NCBI RefSeq assembly: GCF_001434895.1
Contig: NZ_AZEE01000027.1
Span: 510,661 to 574,660, forward strand
Reading direction: 5' to 3'
Length of the DNA: 64,000 nt
Origin: Secundilactobacillus odoratitofui DSM 19909 = JCM 15043
GTDB lineage: Bacteria > Bacillota > Bacilli > Lactobacillales > Lactobacillaceae
The notes beneath the pieces were generated by a model. That model saw nothing but the letters and a program-made list of their open reading frames with translations, was not told the DNA's origin and made no database searches. The translations under genes were made by a program, and so were the position numbers. Of the stretch, positions 45,060-52,072 are shown in pieces (position 1 is the first letter of the stretch; each line of letters opens with the position of its first letter).

Positions 45060-45761
45060 TCATCCAGCCCAATTGGCTAATGAGCCAGTTAGCAAAACGG
45101 CATCTTCATCAATTTTTTTATTCCAAGTAGTCGAATACGGATCGTTGTACCGAGCTTTACCAACAACGCTGAGTTGTCGAATCTGGGTTGTCGTTCGCCA
45201 GAAATGACGTGTTTTGCGCACGACCACTTTAACGTTGTAGGCTTTATGCCTGACGAACAGCGTGCCAGTATACTGTGCTTCACGGTCAGTCTGGTACGTA
45301 ACAGCGACTAAATTAACCAATTGGCCGTCTGCTAATAAGCGATAAGTCGGTGTCGAACCATCTGACCCGTTCCGTAGTTGTTGGGGCTTCGATGACTTCA
45401 AAGCGTGGTTGATTGTTGTCTCAACGGCTTGCATTGGTTGCGTTTTATTCACTCGATCGTTGTGAACCCCAATAATTAAGAATAGTCCCCACGCGAGTAA
45501 CCCGACAATCAGCAATCGGCGACTAGGTTTAATCAGCGTTGTCGTCATCGTTCGTAATCGATGCAAGGCATTTACCACGAACCATACTAGGATTGTGGCG
45601 GGATAACTCATTAATCCAATCCACAACACTTGTGCTGCACTAATATTTAGGAGTGACCATTGCGTCATTGCCATCCTAGGATGCATGGCGTAAATCATAC
45701 CGATTAAAAGCAGCCCCAGATATGGCCATGTCAACCACTGCTGAACTCTTTGTTTCACCAT
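45060..45761 (-). CDS. Hypothetical membrane protein with extracytoplasmic domain
   Basis: 233 residues. Three membrane helices (about 10-28, 42-64, 83-100), then about 130 residues probably outside the membrane, with strands such as YRLLADGQLVNLVAVTYQTDREAQYTGTLFVRHKAYNVKVVVRK. Its start shares one base with the stop of the preceding gene (TAATG), so the two are translationally coupled. No known domain recognised. Probably part of an envelope module with the next two genes. Confidence 0.72.
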   Translation of the reverse strand: MVKQRVQQWLTWPYLGLLLIGMIYAMHPRMAMTQWSLLNISAAQVLWIGLMSYPATILVWFVVNALHRLRTMTTTLIKPSRRLLIVGLLAWGLFLIIGVHNDRVNKTQPMQAVETTINHALKSSKPQQLRNGSDGSTPTYRLLADGQLVNLVAVTYQTDREAQYTGTLFVRHKAYNVKVVVRKTRHFWRTTTQIRQLSVVGKARYNDPYSTTWNKKIDEDAVLLTGSLANWAG

Positions 45762-46783
45762 TATGCAATCCAGCTTAGGACAGGTTCTTGAATCTCAAAC
45801 GGACTACCGGTACCAACCTTAACCTTCACATCCCCGTCAAAACTTTCACCCTCATAATGTTCCAAGCTTGCTAATGTGATTGAGAGCCGAATCACCTGTA
45901 GTTTGGCCAAGTAACGCACTTTAGTCACATTACCGTAGTGATACTTTGCTGTTAGTGTTTTTTCGGCCGTTAGCTTCCGATTAAGGGGTAATTGCGAATA
46001 GGTTAGTTTTCCGTCGTTGAGATGGAGCACCGTCGCAGTGCCATTAGTGTTTTGAATCATCAGTGTCTTTAACGTTCCCTGTTCACTGAGACTGGCAATT
46101 TTAAAATCACCATAGTCGTTGTTCGTCCAATAATACTGATCAAGCTGATTGCCCTTTAGCAATAGTGTCATGGGTTTGACGTAGCTCCCCTTTTGCAGGG
46201 CTGCCTGGTAGATCCAACCCAGCGATTTTCCAGCAGCCGTCTGTACTTTAGCATAGTGTCCGTGTCGAGTAGTCATAGTCTCAGTGACGTATAGCGTTTG
46301 AGTAACATGGTCTCGGGCAAAACGAACCTCATTATTTGCAGCCCTTGTATCAATTGGCGATTGCCAGAAATTATGCTTTGTGTTCTGCAATGTGTAAGCA
46401 GTCTTTTTAACTCGTCGTTGACTCAATACCGTTTTGACCTTCTTAACGGACGACTGACGAACATAGATTAATGGTATGGGATTTTTCGGTACAGGAAGTG
46501 GTACCACGTTACCAATATTCTTGAGCTTCGATTGATTAACGATCCGCTTCAGGCCCAGATAAGTCTGATTGCGATACCGAACCCGTTTCACTTTCACATA
46601 CAGTGCCTTCGTGCTTTTTAAGCGACCCGTATAGGTCATCGTTTTCTTAAAGTGATACGCCTTTGTGCGCGCCGTTTTAACAACGTAAGCTGTGTTCGAC
46701 TGACTCGCCTCGGCGGCTCTTTGCCCCATCATGCCACCTGCTAGCAGTCCTAATGCTAACAGCATTACCCCTGATATTTTCAT
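45761..46783 (-). CDS. Secreted protein with SH3-like segment, unknown function
   Basis: 340 residues. Signal peptide MKISGVMLLALGLLAGGMMG, then basic, Tyr-rich sequence; a GW/SH3-like stretch near 200-225 (HYAKVQTAAGKSLGWIYQAAL) suggests wall binding. I use the ATG at 46783, which has GGGGGA; the longer frame adds 25 residues without a ribosome site or signal logic. Translationally coupled to the following membrane protein gene. The composition recalls the exported protein at 28-843, but I see no clear homology. Confidence 0.72.
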   Translation of the reverse strand: MKISGVMLLALGLLAGGMMGQRAAEASQSNTAYVVKTARTKAYHFKKTMTYTGRLKSTKALYVKVKRVRYRNQTYLGLKRIVNQSKLKNIGNVVPLPVPKNPIPLIYVRQSSVKKVKTVLSQRRVKKTAYTLQNTKHNFWQSPIDTRAANNEVRFARDHVTQTLYVTETMTTRHGHYAKVQTAAGKSLGWIYQAALQKGSYVKPMTLLLKGNQLDQYYWTNNDYGDFKIASLSEQGTLKTLMIQNTNGTATVLHLNDGKLTYSQLPLNRKLTAEKTLTAKYHYGNVTKVRYLAKLQVIRLSITLASLEHYEGESFDGDVKVKVGTGSPFEIQEPVLSWIA

Positions 46784-46960
46784 TTTATTCCCCCAAATTA
46801 GTACTTTAGTGACATTATTATCTACTGTCATCCTGCGCTTATTAACCTTGATAGTCAAAGTTTTATATAGGATTAATTTTAAGTAATGGATATGGTTAGA
46901 AATGCATTTTACCGGAAAGTGACGCTAAGGTCCAGCAAAAGCTCACCCCAACGGCTTGCA

Positions 46961-47617
46961 CTACATTACCCACCATTGATCTTCATAGGGGAGATAGATA
47001 AACCCAATTTGGCGCACATTGACTTGCAACGTGGCATTTTCGGAAGTATTCCCCATGGACGCCATTCCAGGTTCAATAATATCCGGTTTACTAAAGCCAT
47101 AACCATCCGCTACAGAACCAACGAGCGTTGTACGCACCGCGTTAGTTGGAAAGTCATAGCCTGCAACGTATAAACGCACTGCTAATTGTGGTGTGAGTAA
47201 ACACACCAGCGTGCCAGCAGAAGCAACCAGAACAGACCATTTGAATAGTCGCCGATTGACAGAACCATATAAACTCATGGTAAATATCACGGCAGTCATA
47301 AAAATCAACGCGGGTAAAACGATTCCTACATAGGCAGCAATACTCAAAACAAATGTATCAGAACACACCGTTAGTAAGATGACGAGGCCTGCAAAAAGTA
47401 ACCAACTGCTTTGACCATCCTTTTGCCAACGATACACACTAAAAGCCAAGTAACCTAGTGGTAAGCCGACATACAGCACCCAGCCAATTACCACCAAGTT
47501 ATCTGAACCATTACCAATAACTGAAACGTTAAACAGATATCGTCGAGCGTACCATACCATTATCCAGATAATTGTGGTGATGCAAAATGTTAAATATTTG
47601 GGCCAACGTCGCTTCAT
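46961..47617 (-). CDS. Hypothetical membrane protein
   Basis: 218 residues with about five helices (about 8-26, 42-62, 72-90, 93-115, 125-150) and a C-terminal segment of about 65 residues likely outside (DIIEPGMASMGNTSENATLQVNV). Ribosome site GAGGT. It lies upstream of the secreted/membrane pair on the same strand with a gap of about 180 bases and no terminator, so all three may form one unit. Family not recognised. Confidence 0.7.
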   Translation of the reverse strand: MKRRWPKYLTFCITTIIWIMVWYARRYLFNVSVIGNGSDNLVVIGWVLYVGLPLGYLAFSVYRWQKDGQSSWLLFAGLVILLTVCSDTFVLSIAAYVGIVLPALIFMTAVIFTMSLYGSVNRRLFKWSVLVASAGTLVCLLTPQLAVRLYVAGYDFPTNAVRTTLVGSVADGYGFSKPDIIEPGMASMGNTSENATLQVNVRQIGFIYLPYEDQWWVM

Positions 47618-47806
47618 CGTTTTACCTCATTCCAAGATAATATTCTTAATTTTAAGCATATCTCAACTACGAATCACTTTTTCAGAATTGTATCTAATTC
47701 TTAAAAGAACTTTTCTAAAATATTCTTAAATCGTGGTGCTAAAATCATCTGACTTCCGAAATCCATGCAAAAAATTCGCTTAGACTCCGGCCGCATAAAA
47801 CGACAG

Positions 47807-47844
47807 AAAAGGGAAGTGCCCAAAAACCGGCATTTCCCTTTTTA
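47807..47844. terminator. Hairpin terminator downstream of the iron alcohol dehydrogenase
   Basis: AAAAGGGAAGTGCC and GGCATTTCCCTTTTT pair around an 8-base loop; T-rich on both sides. It follows the large hairpin H4. Confidence 0.65.
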
Positions 47845-47870
47845 TTAATCTTGTTACATTGACTAAAGCC

Positions 47871-47986
47871 GAGCCATCAGTCAGATGCCGGCCATGTAAG
47901 ACAAATAAGCCGGGTGTGCACAAAGTTCATGCACACCCGGCTTATTTGTCTTACATTCTGGCATCTAAACGACTGATGTCTCGGTC
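47871..47986. repeat. Very long palindrome H4 at the 3' end of the iron alcohol dehydrogenase gene
   Basis: Core stem 47894-47920 with 47930-47956: 27 bp, perfect, 9-base loop. It extends outward through GATGCC/GGCATC, CATCAGTC/GACTGATG and CCGAG/CTCGG with small bulges, to about 45 paired positions. It ends two bases before the stop codon. Built like H2. Confidence 0.85.
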
Positions 47987-47987
47987 T

Positions 47988-49157
47988 CTATTCTGCATCA
48001 TAAGCTTCCTGGAACAAAGCAACGATTTCTTCCTTAGTCCCCTTACGAGGGTTAGAGAAGGCGTTACCGTCCTTCAAAGCATTTTCAGCCATCAATTCGA
48101 AGTCTTCTGGCTTTGCACCGATTGACTTGATTGAACGTGGGATGTTGACATCGTCACACATCTGACGCATTGCCTTGATAGCTAAGTCAGCGGCATCACG
48201 TGTTGAAAGGCCATCCGTGTTTTCACCCATAATTTCAGCTAATTCAGCGAAACGTTCTGGACAAGCTTGGATGTTGTACTTTTCAACGATTGGTAACAAC
48301 ATTGCGCAGCAAACACCGTGAGGGGCATCATATTGACCGCCCAATTGGTGCGCCATGGCGTGAACGTAGCCAAGGTCGGCGTTGTTGAAGGCCATTCCAC
48401 CAAGCATTTCAGCTTCAACCATCTTGGTACGAGCTTCAACGTTGTGGCCGTTAGCAACGACTTCACGTAAGCTATCTTCAACCAAACGAATTGCTTGGAT
48501 ACATTGACCGTCAGTTAATTCGTTACGGTTAGTTGAAACGTATGGTTCGATGGCTTGAACGAATGTATCCATCCCAGTAGCGGCAGTTAAGCCCTTAGGA
48601 ACGTCTAATTCAAGCATTGGATCGTTAAATGAAACAAGTGGAACGTTACGCCATGACACAACGACGAACTTCAGCTTTGTTTCTTCGTTAGTGATCACAC
48701 AGTGACGGGTTAATTCTGAAGCAGTCCCGGCAGTGGTGTTAACCGCCATCAGTGGTGGCAATGGGTTTTCCAAGGTTTCGATACCAGCCAAAGCGGTAAT
48801 ATCGTCACCGTTAGTCAACAGGATACCAGTACCCTTACCAGCATCATGAGAAGAACCGCCACCAATGGTGATGATACTGTCACAGCCGTTGTCTAAATAA
48901 ACTTGCTTAGCTTCTTTAATGTTACGAATTTTAGGGTTTGGTTCAACACCATCGTAAATGGCGTAGCTAACACCTGCTTCGTCCAATGAAGCTAACGTTT
49001 GTGCAACCGGACCATTGTCCATGCCACGCAAGAATTTATCAGTTACAATCAAAGGCTTACTCATGTTCAACATCTTGGCACGGTCACCAATCTTCTTGAT
49101 GACACCTTTACCGAAAAAGTTAACGCTAGGCATTAAGAAATCAAAGTTTTCCTTCAT
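47988..49157 (-). CDS. Iron-containing alcohol dehydrogenase (1,3-propanediol dehydrogenase-like), one metal ligand replaced
   Basis: 389-residue group III alcohol dehydrogenase, NAD(H)-dependent by the GGGSSHDAGKG fold (99-109). Overall closest in style to DhaT/PduQ (FFGKGVIKKIG, YVHAMAHQLGGQYDAPHGVCCAMLLP). Expected metal ligands D197, H266 and H280 are present, but the third, normally His in GMDxxxHAIE, is Q201 (GMDTFVQAIEPYVS). The AdhE in this window keeps that His. Ribosome site TAGGAG. Its promoter carries a Rex-like site matching adhE. A single gene ending in a giant hairpin. Substrate could be an aldehyde such as 3-hydroxypropanal or lactaldehyde. Confidence 0.9.
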   Translation of the reverse strand: MKENFDFLMPSVNFFGKGVIKKIGDRAKMLNMSKPLIVTDKFLRGMDNGPVAQTLASLDEAGVSYAIYDGVEPNPKIRNIKEAKQVYLDNGCDSIITIGGGSSHDAGKGTGILLTNGDDITALAGIETLENPLPPLMAVNTTAGTASELTRHCVITNEETKLKFVVVSWRNVPLVSFNDPMLELDVPKGLTAATGMDTFVQAIEPYVSTNRNELTDGQCIQAIRLVEDSLREVVANGHNVEARTKMVEAEMLGGMAFNNADLGYVHAMAHQLGGQYDAPHGVCCAMLLPIVEKYNIQACPERFAELAEIMGENTDGLSTRDAADLAIKAMRQMCDDVNIPRSIKSIGAKPEDFELMAENALKDGNAFSNPRKGTKEEIVALFQEAYDAE

Positions 49158-49185
49158 GATTTACACTCCTAAAATATAGTTTGTA

Positions 49186-49201
49186 TGTTATCATTTTCAC
49201 A
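49186..49201 (-). promoter_or_regulatory. Rex-like operator before the iron alcohol dehydrogenase
   Basis: Minus strand TGTGAAAATGATAACA, four bases after the -10 box; near-palindromic (ATGTxA...TxACAT). Confidence 0.6.
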
Positions 49202-49205
49202 TCGA

Positions 49206-49234
49206 ATGATAGCACTATATTCAAAAAATGTAAA
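49206..49234 (-). promoter_or_regulatory. Promoter of the iron alcohol dehydrogenase
   Basis: -35 TTTACA (49234-49229), 17 bases, -10 TATCAT (49211-49206). Same -35 box as adhE. Confidence 0.6.
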
Positions 49235-49460
49235 CGGTTAAAGTGTAATTTGTTCAAATTTAAAAAGCTTAATAAAACCTTATATATCGGCATATTCTTC
49301 ATTTTATTATACAATTTTCACATACAAGTTTAACAAAATTTGCACATTATTCATGCCCTCAACTAATTTTTAATTTCACAAAGTTTATCACCTAAACTAT
49401 GCCGTTAAAGTCTGAAAAATCAATGATACTGTTAACTATTTTGAGTTTCAAACAAATTAA

Positions 49461-49492
49461 AAACCTCGTCCGATAAATCTGGCGAGGTTAAC
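49461..49492 (-). terminator. Terminator of the amino acid permease gene
   Basis: AACCTCGCC and GGACGAGGTT, 10-base loop, then TTTAATTTG on the minus strand. The 270 bases between here and the iron ADH promoter are AT-rich and hold nothing I can identify. Confidence 0.75.
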
Positions 49493-49548
49493 AAATAATT
49501 TGTAATATTTATTAATTAGTTACTGTACGATATCATCCAAAAACGCCT

Positions 49549-50940
49549 TTAATTTGATCGCAAATCACCGCGGTGTCGAACGAGGTAGAATATTGTTGCC
49601 AATATTAGGACCGCTGCCCCAACAATCACCGAAACCCGGGTATCCGGGTTGATGAACATAAAGATGACGATCACTAATAGCATGATGATGGCAAAGTAAT
49701 TCGAGTACGGATAAAGCGGTAATTTAAATGGATGGCCCGTCATCACCATCTCATTATTTTTACGGAAACGTAATTCGGCTAACAAAATGACAAACCAGGG
49801 AATCATTCCGGGCAGAACCGATGAACTGAACACCACCACAAACAAGTTAGCGGTTGACTGGCTATACATCGACGCCACCATATCAAGGATAAAGCCAAGG
49901 AGAATACCACCAGAAATACCTAAAATCGCGGCATCTGGCACGATTCGTTTGGACAAGCGCCCCATAATTTTCGGCGCATCACCTTCGTGGGCCAGCTTAT
50001 ACAGCATCCGACTAGACGAATAAATACCAGAATTAGCACCTGATAACGCCGCCGTTAGAACCACAAAGTTAATCACCGTTGCAGCAGCCGTGATACCAAC
50101 TTTAGCGAAGGTTGAAACGAACGGTGACCCAATCGAGCCTAACTGGTTCCATGGATAGATCGTAACAATCACAAAAATCGCGCCAACGTAGAAAATCAAA
50201 ATTCTAAACAGGACCGATTTAACTGATTTGATAATCGCCTTTTGCGGATTCGCCACTTCCCCTGCTGAGATACCAAGCAGTTCAATGCCTTGATATGACC
50301 CAACAATAATCGACATCGAGAAGAAAAAGCCACGGGCACCACCAGTAAAGAAACCGCCATGCGCCCATAGGTTACTAAACCCGACTGGATGACCGCCGTT
50401 ACCAAGGCCGAAAAAAATCACCATAAACCCAAGTAAAATCATCATGATAATCGTGATGACTTTGATCATTGCAAACCAGAACTCAAGTGAACCATACGCT
50501 TTAGCACTGGCAAGGTTGGCTGAAACCAAGAATAAAATGATAATTAAACCACTCGTAAACGTATTAATGTTAGGCCACCAATACTTTAAATACTCCGTAG
50601 CGGCCACCACCTCTGACATGCCAACCACAATGTACTCGAAAACGTTGGCCCATTTTGCCAAGTAACCTGCGAGTGGGTGAACGTATTCGGTCGCATAATC
50701 GGCAAACGAACCAGTTCCAGGGTTGATGTAAATCATCTCACCCAACGCTCGCATCACAATGTATAAAATCAAACCGACAAACATATAGGCAAGTAACACT
50801 GATGGCCCAGTCCACTTAATGGTTGCTGTAGACCCCATGAACAGGCCGACACCGATTGCCCCACCAAGGGAAATCATTTCCATCTGACCAGCTGTCATCG
50901 AACGCTGTAAGGCTGGCGCTTGTTGCACTTTTCGTTTCAT
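49549..50940 (-). CDS. APC-family amino acid permease
   Basis: 463 residues, twelve helices, of the AAT subfamily (amino acid:H+ symport). N-terminal RSMTAGQMEMISLGGAIGVGLF, then GPSVLLAYMFVGLILYIVMRALGEM and GSFADYATEYVHPLAGYLAKW, which are typical family positions. Specificity (Ala/Ser/Gly, aromatic or GABA types) is not decidable. I start at the ATG 50940 with GGAGAGAG upstream; the longer frame lacks a ribosome site. Single gene; its upstream region contains repeats R6 and R7. Confidence 0.9.
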   Translation of the reverse strand: MKRKVQQAPALQRSMTAGQMEMISLGGAIGVGLFMGSTATIKWTGPSVLLAYMFVGLILYIVMRALGEMIYINPGTGSFADYATEYVHPLAGYLAKWANVFEYIVVGMSEVVAATEYLKYWWPNINTFTSGLIIILFLVSANLASAKAYGSLEFWFAMIKVITIIMMILLGFMVIFFGLGNGGHPVGFSNLWAHGGFFTGGARGFFFSMSIIVGSYQGIELLGISAGEVANPQKAIIKSVKSVLFRILIFYVGAIFVIVTIYPWNQLGSIGSPFVSTFAKVGITAAATVINFVVLTAALSGANSGIYSSSRMLYKLAHEGDAPKIMGRLSKRIVPDAAILGISGGILLGFILDMVASMYSQSTANLFVVVFSSSVLPGMIPWFVILLAELRFRKNNEMVMTGHPFKLPLYPYSNYFAIIMLLVIVIFMFINPDTRVSVIVGAAVLILATIFYLVRHRGDLRSN

Positions 50941-51034
50941 TTTCTCTCTCCAAGTTAGTTCAAGTATACGGTTTAGCATAGCACAATTACGTATTTACCA
51001 GTAACCATTTCATTCAAGTAGAACAGTAAGTTTT

Positions 51035-51154
51035 GTCTGCCACTGTCACTCCGACAAGCAACTTTGACCAGTTGCTGTGGGACCAGCTTCAGCCGAGTAT
51101 AGTCCGCGTAATTCTGAAATGGCTGGACACACTCGGTTGTCAGAATGCATGATA
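51035..51154 (-). repeat. Structured intergenic repeat, truncated copy R7
   Basis: Minus-strand copy lacking the left outer arm and P2. It keeps a degenerate P3 (ATTCTGA/TCAGAAT), GACTATACT, P4 CGGCTGAAGCTG, GGTCCCACAGC, the right outer arm, and the flank GTCGGAGTGACAGTGG seen in R2. It abuts R6. Confidence 0.75.
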
Positions 51155-51377
51155 TGAGCCGGAGCGTCGCCAGCGCTTTTGGGTACTGGTGGCAGTGATA
51201 AATGTTGTTAGGTTGAAGTGAGACACAGAACCATCGTGTCTTGCTTCAAGCTTACAACATTGGACGGGGCAGAGACTCGGTTTCTGAGGCTCTGACTCGA
51301 GGCGGAAAACGCGAAGCGGTTGTAGCCGGTCCCACAGCCACGAGTACCCAAAAGCGCTGGCGACCGGAGGTGGCCGT
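51155..51377 (+). repeat. Structured intergenic repeat, copy R6 (long P2 form)
   Basis: Outer stem 51166-51187 with 51343-51364: 22 bp, perfect. P2 starts AATGTTGTTAGGTTGAAGT and ends CTTCAAGCTTACAACATT, nearly the same arms as R4. Then TGGACGG, P3 GGCAGAG/CTCTGAC, GAGGCGGAAAACG, P4 GCGGTTGTAGCCG and GGTCCCACAGC. Confidence 0.88.
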
Positions 51378-51489
51378 TAAAGCTAACCAAGTTGACTATC
51401 TAAATAAATCCCAATCACAAAAAATGCGCTGTCTACCATCACAGGCAAACACCGCATTAATTTAAAGTCGCCAAATAGCGAAACAATTT

Positions 51490-51864
51490 TTAGTTGGTAA
51501 TATCTTTTTCAATTTCGTCCAGGTTACCATTGATGATTTTATCGCCTAATACTTCACCTAACTTGTGGAGCGCATCATCACGGGTCTTAACTTGATCCAT
51601 ATCGAAAATAATCGCAGCGATGTCACCACCGGCGTAATCAAAATCTTCGTGATAAATATAGCGACCAGCCGTTTCATCAACGAAATGTTGGTCCACCTTT
51701 TCACCTAAACCGTAAGCCCAGTCGAGGTCCTTCATCTCTGGAATGTCCTTGCGGGTGACGTAACCTTGCTTGGCAATCAGGTCGGCAGCCTTTTGAATCA
51801 TTTCGTCCGTGTATTCAAAAGCCGGCTTGGTTGTTGCGCCCTTATCTGCACTTTTTGTTGCCAT
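51490..51864 (-). CDS. Hypothetical soluble protein
   Basis: 124 residues, acidic. Contains a helix-turn-like segment (EMIQKAADLIAKQGYVTRKDIPEM, about 20-44) and a C-terminal helical part (DDALHKLGEVLGDKIINGNLDEIEKDI). No membrane segment or signal peptide. Strong ribosome site AAAGGAG. Single gene. The early segment could be a small winged-helix-like fold, but I do not recognise a family. Confidence 0.7.
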   Translation of the reverse strand: MATKSADKGATTKPAFEYTDEMIQKAADLIAKQGYVTRKDIPEMKDLDWAYGLGEKVDQHFVDETAGRYIYHEDFDYAGGDIAAIIFDMDQVKTRDDALHKLGEVLGDKIINGNLDEIEKDITN

Positions 51865-51955
51865 AACTAAGATCTCCTTTGATTTGTGTTACAAGTCTAG
51901 TTTAGCACTGATTGGCAAGAATGGTCAGAATCTGCTGTGTGATTTCGCAAATTAT

Positions 51956-51969
51956 TAAAGCGCTTACGT
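51956..51969. promoter_or_regulatory. Possible cre site upstream of the fumarate reductase-like gene
   Basis: TAAAGCGCTTACGT shares the AAGCGCTT core of CcpA sites but misses the leading TG; it lies about 105 bases before the start codon. Confidence 0.35.
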
Positions 51970-52072
51970 TTCTTTTCTAATGCAAACAATGACACCCGAC
52001 TTTTCACCATTTCGTGATAAACTATACCATGTATACGCTAACATTTAACTCTAAAATAAAGGACGTAATCAA

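Noticed and set aside
6222-51377. Structured repeats as insertion sequences or CRISPR
   Set aside because: No transposase ORF, no target-site duplication that I can see, and no regular spacer array; copies are few and in pairs.
51956-51969. cre site before the fumarate reductase-like gene as a firm call
   Set aside because: Only the core matches and the leading TG is missing; kept at low confidence.
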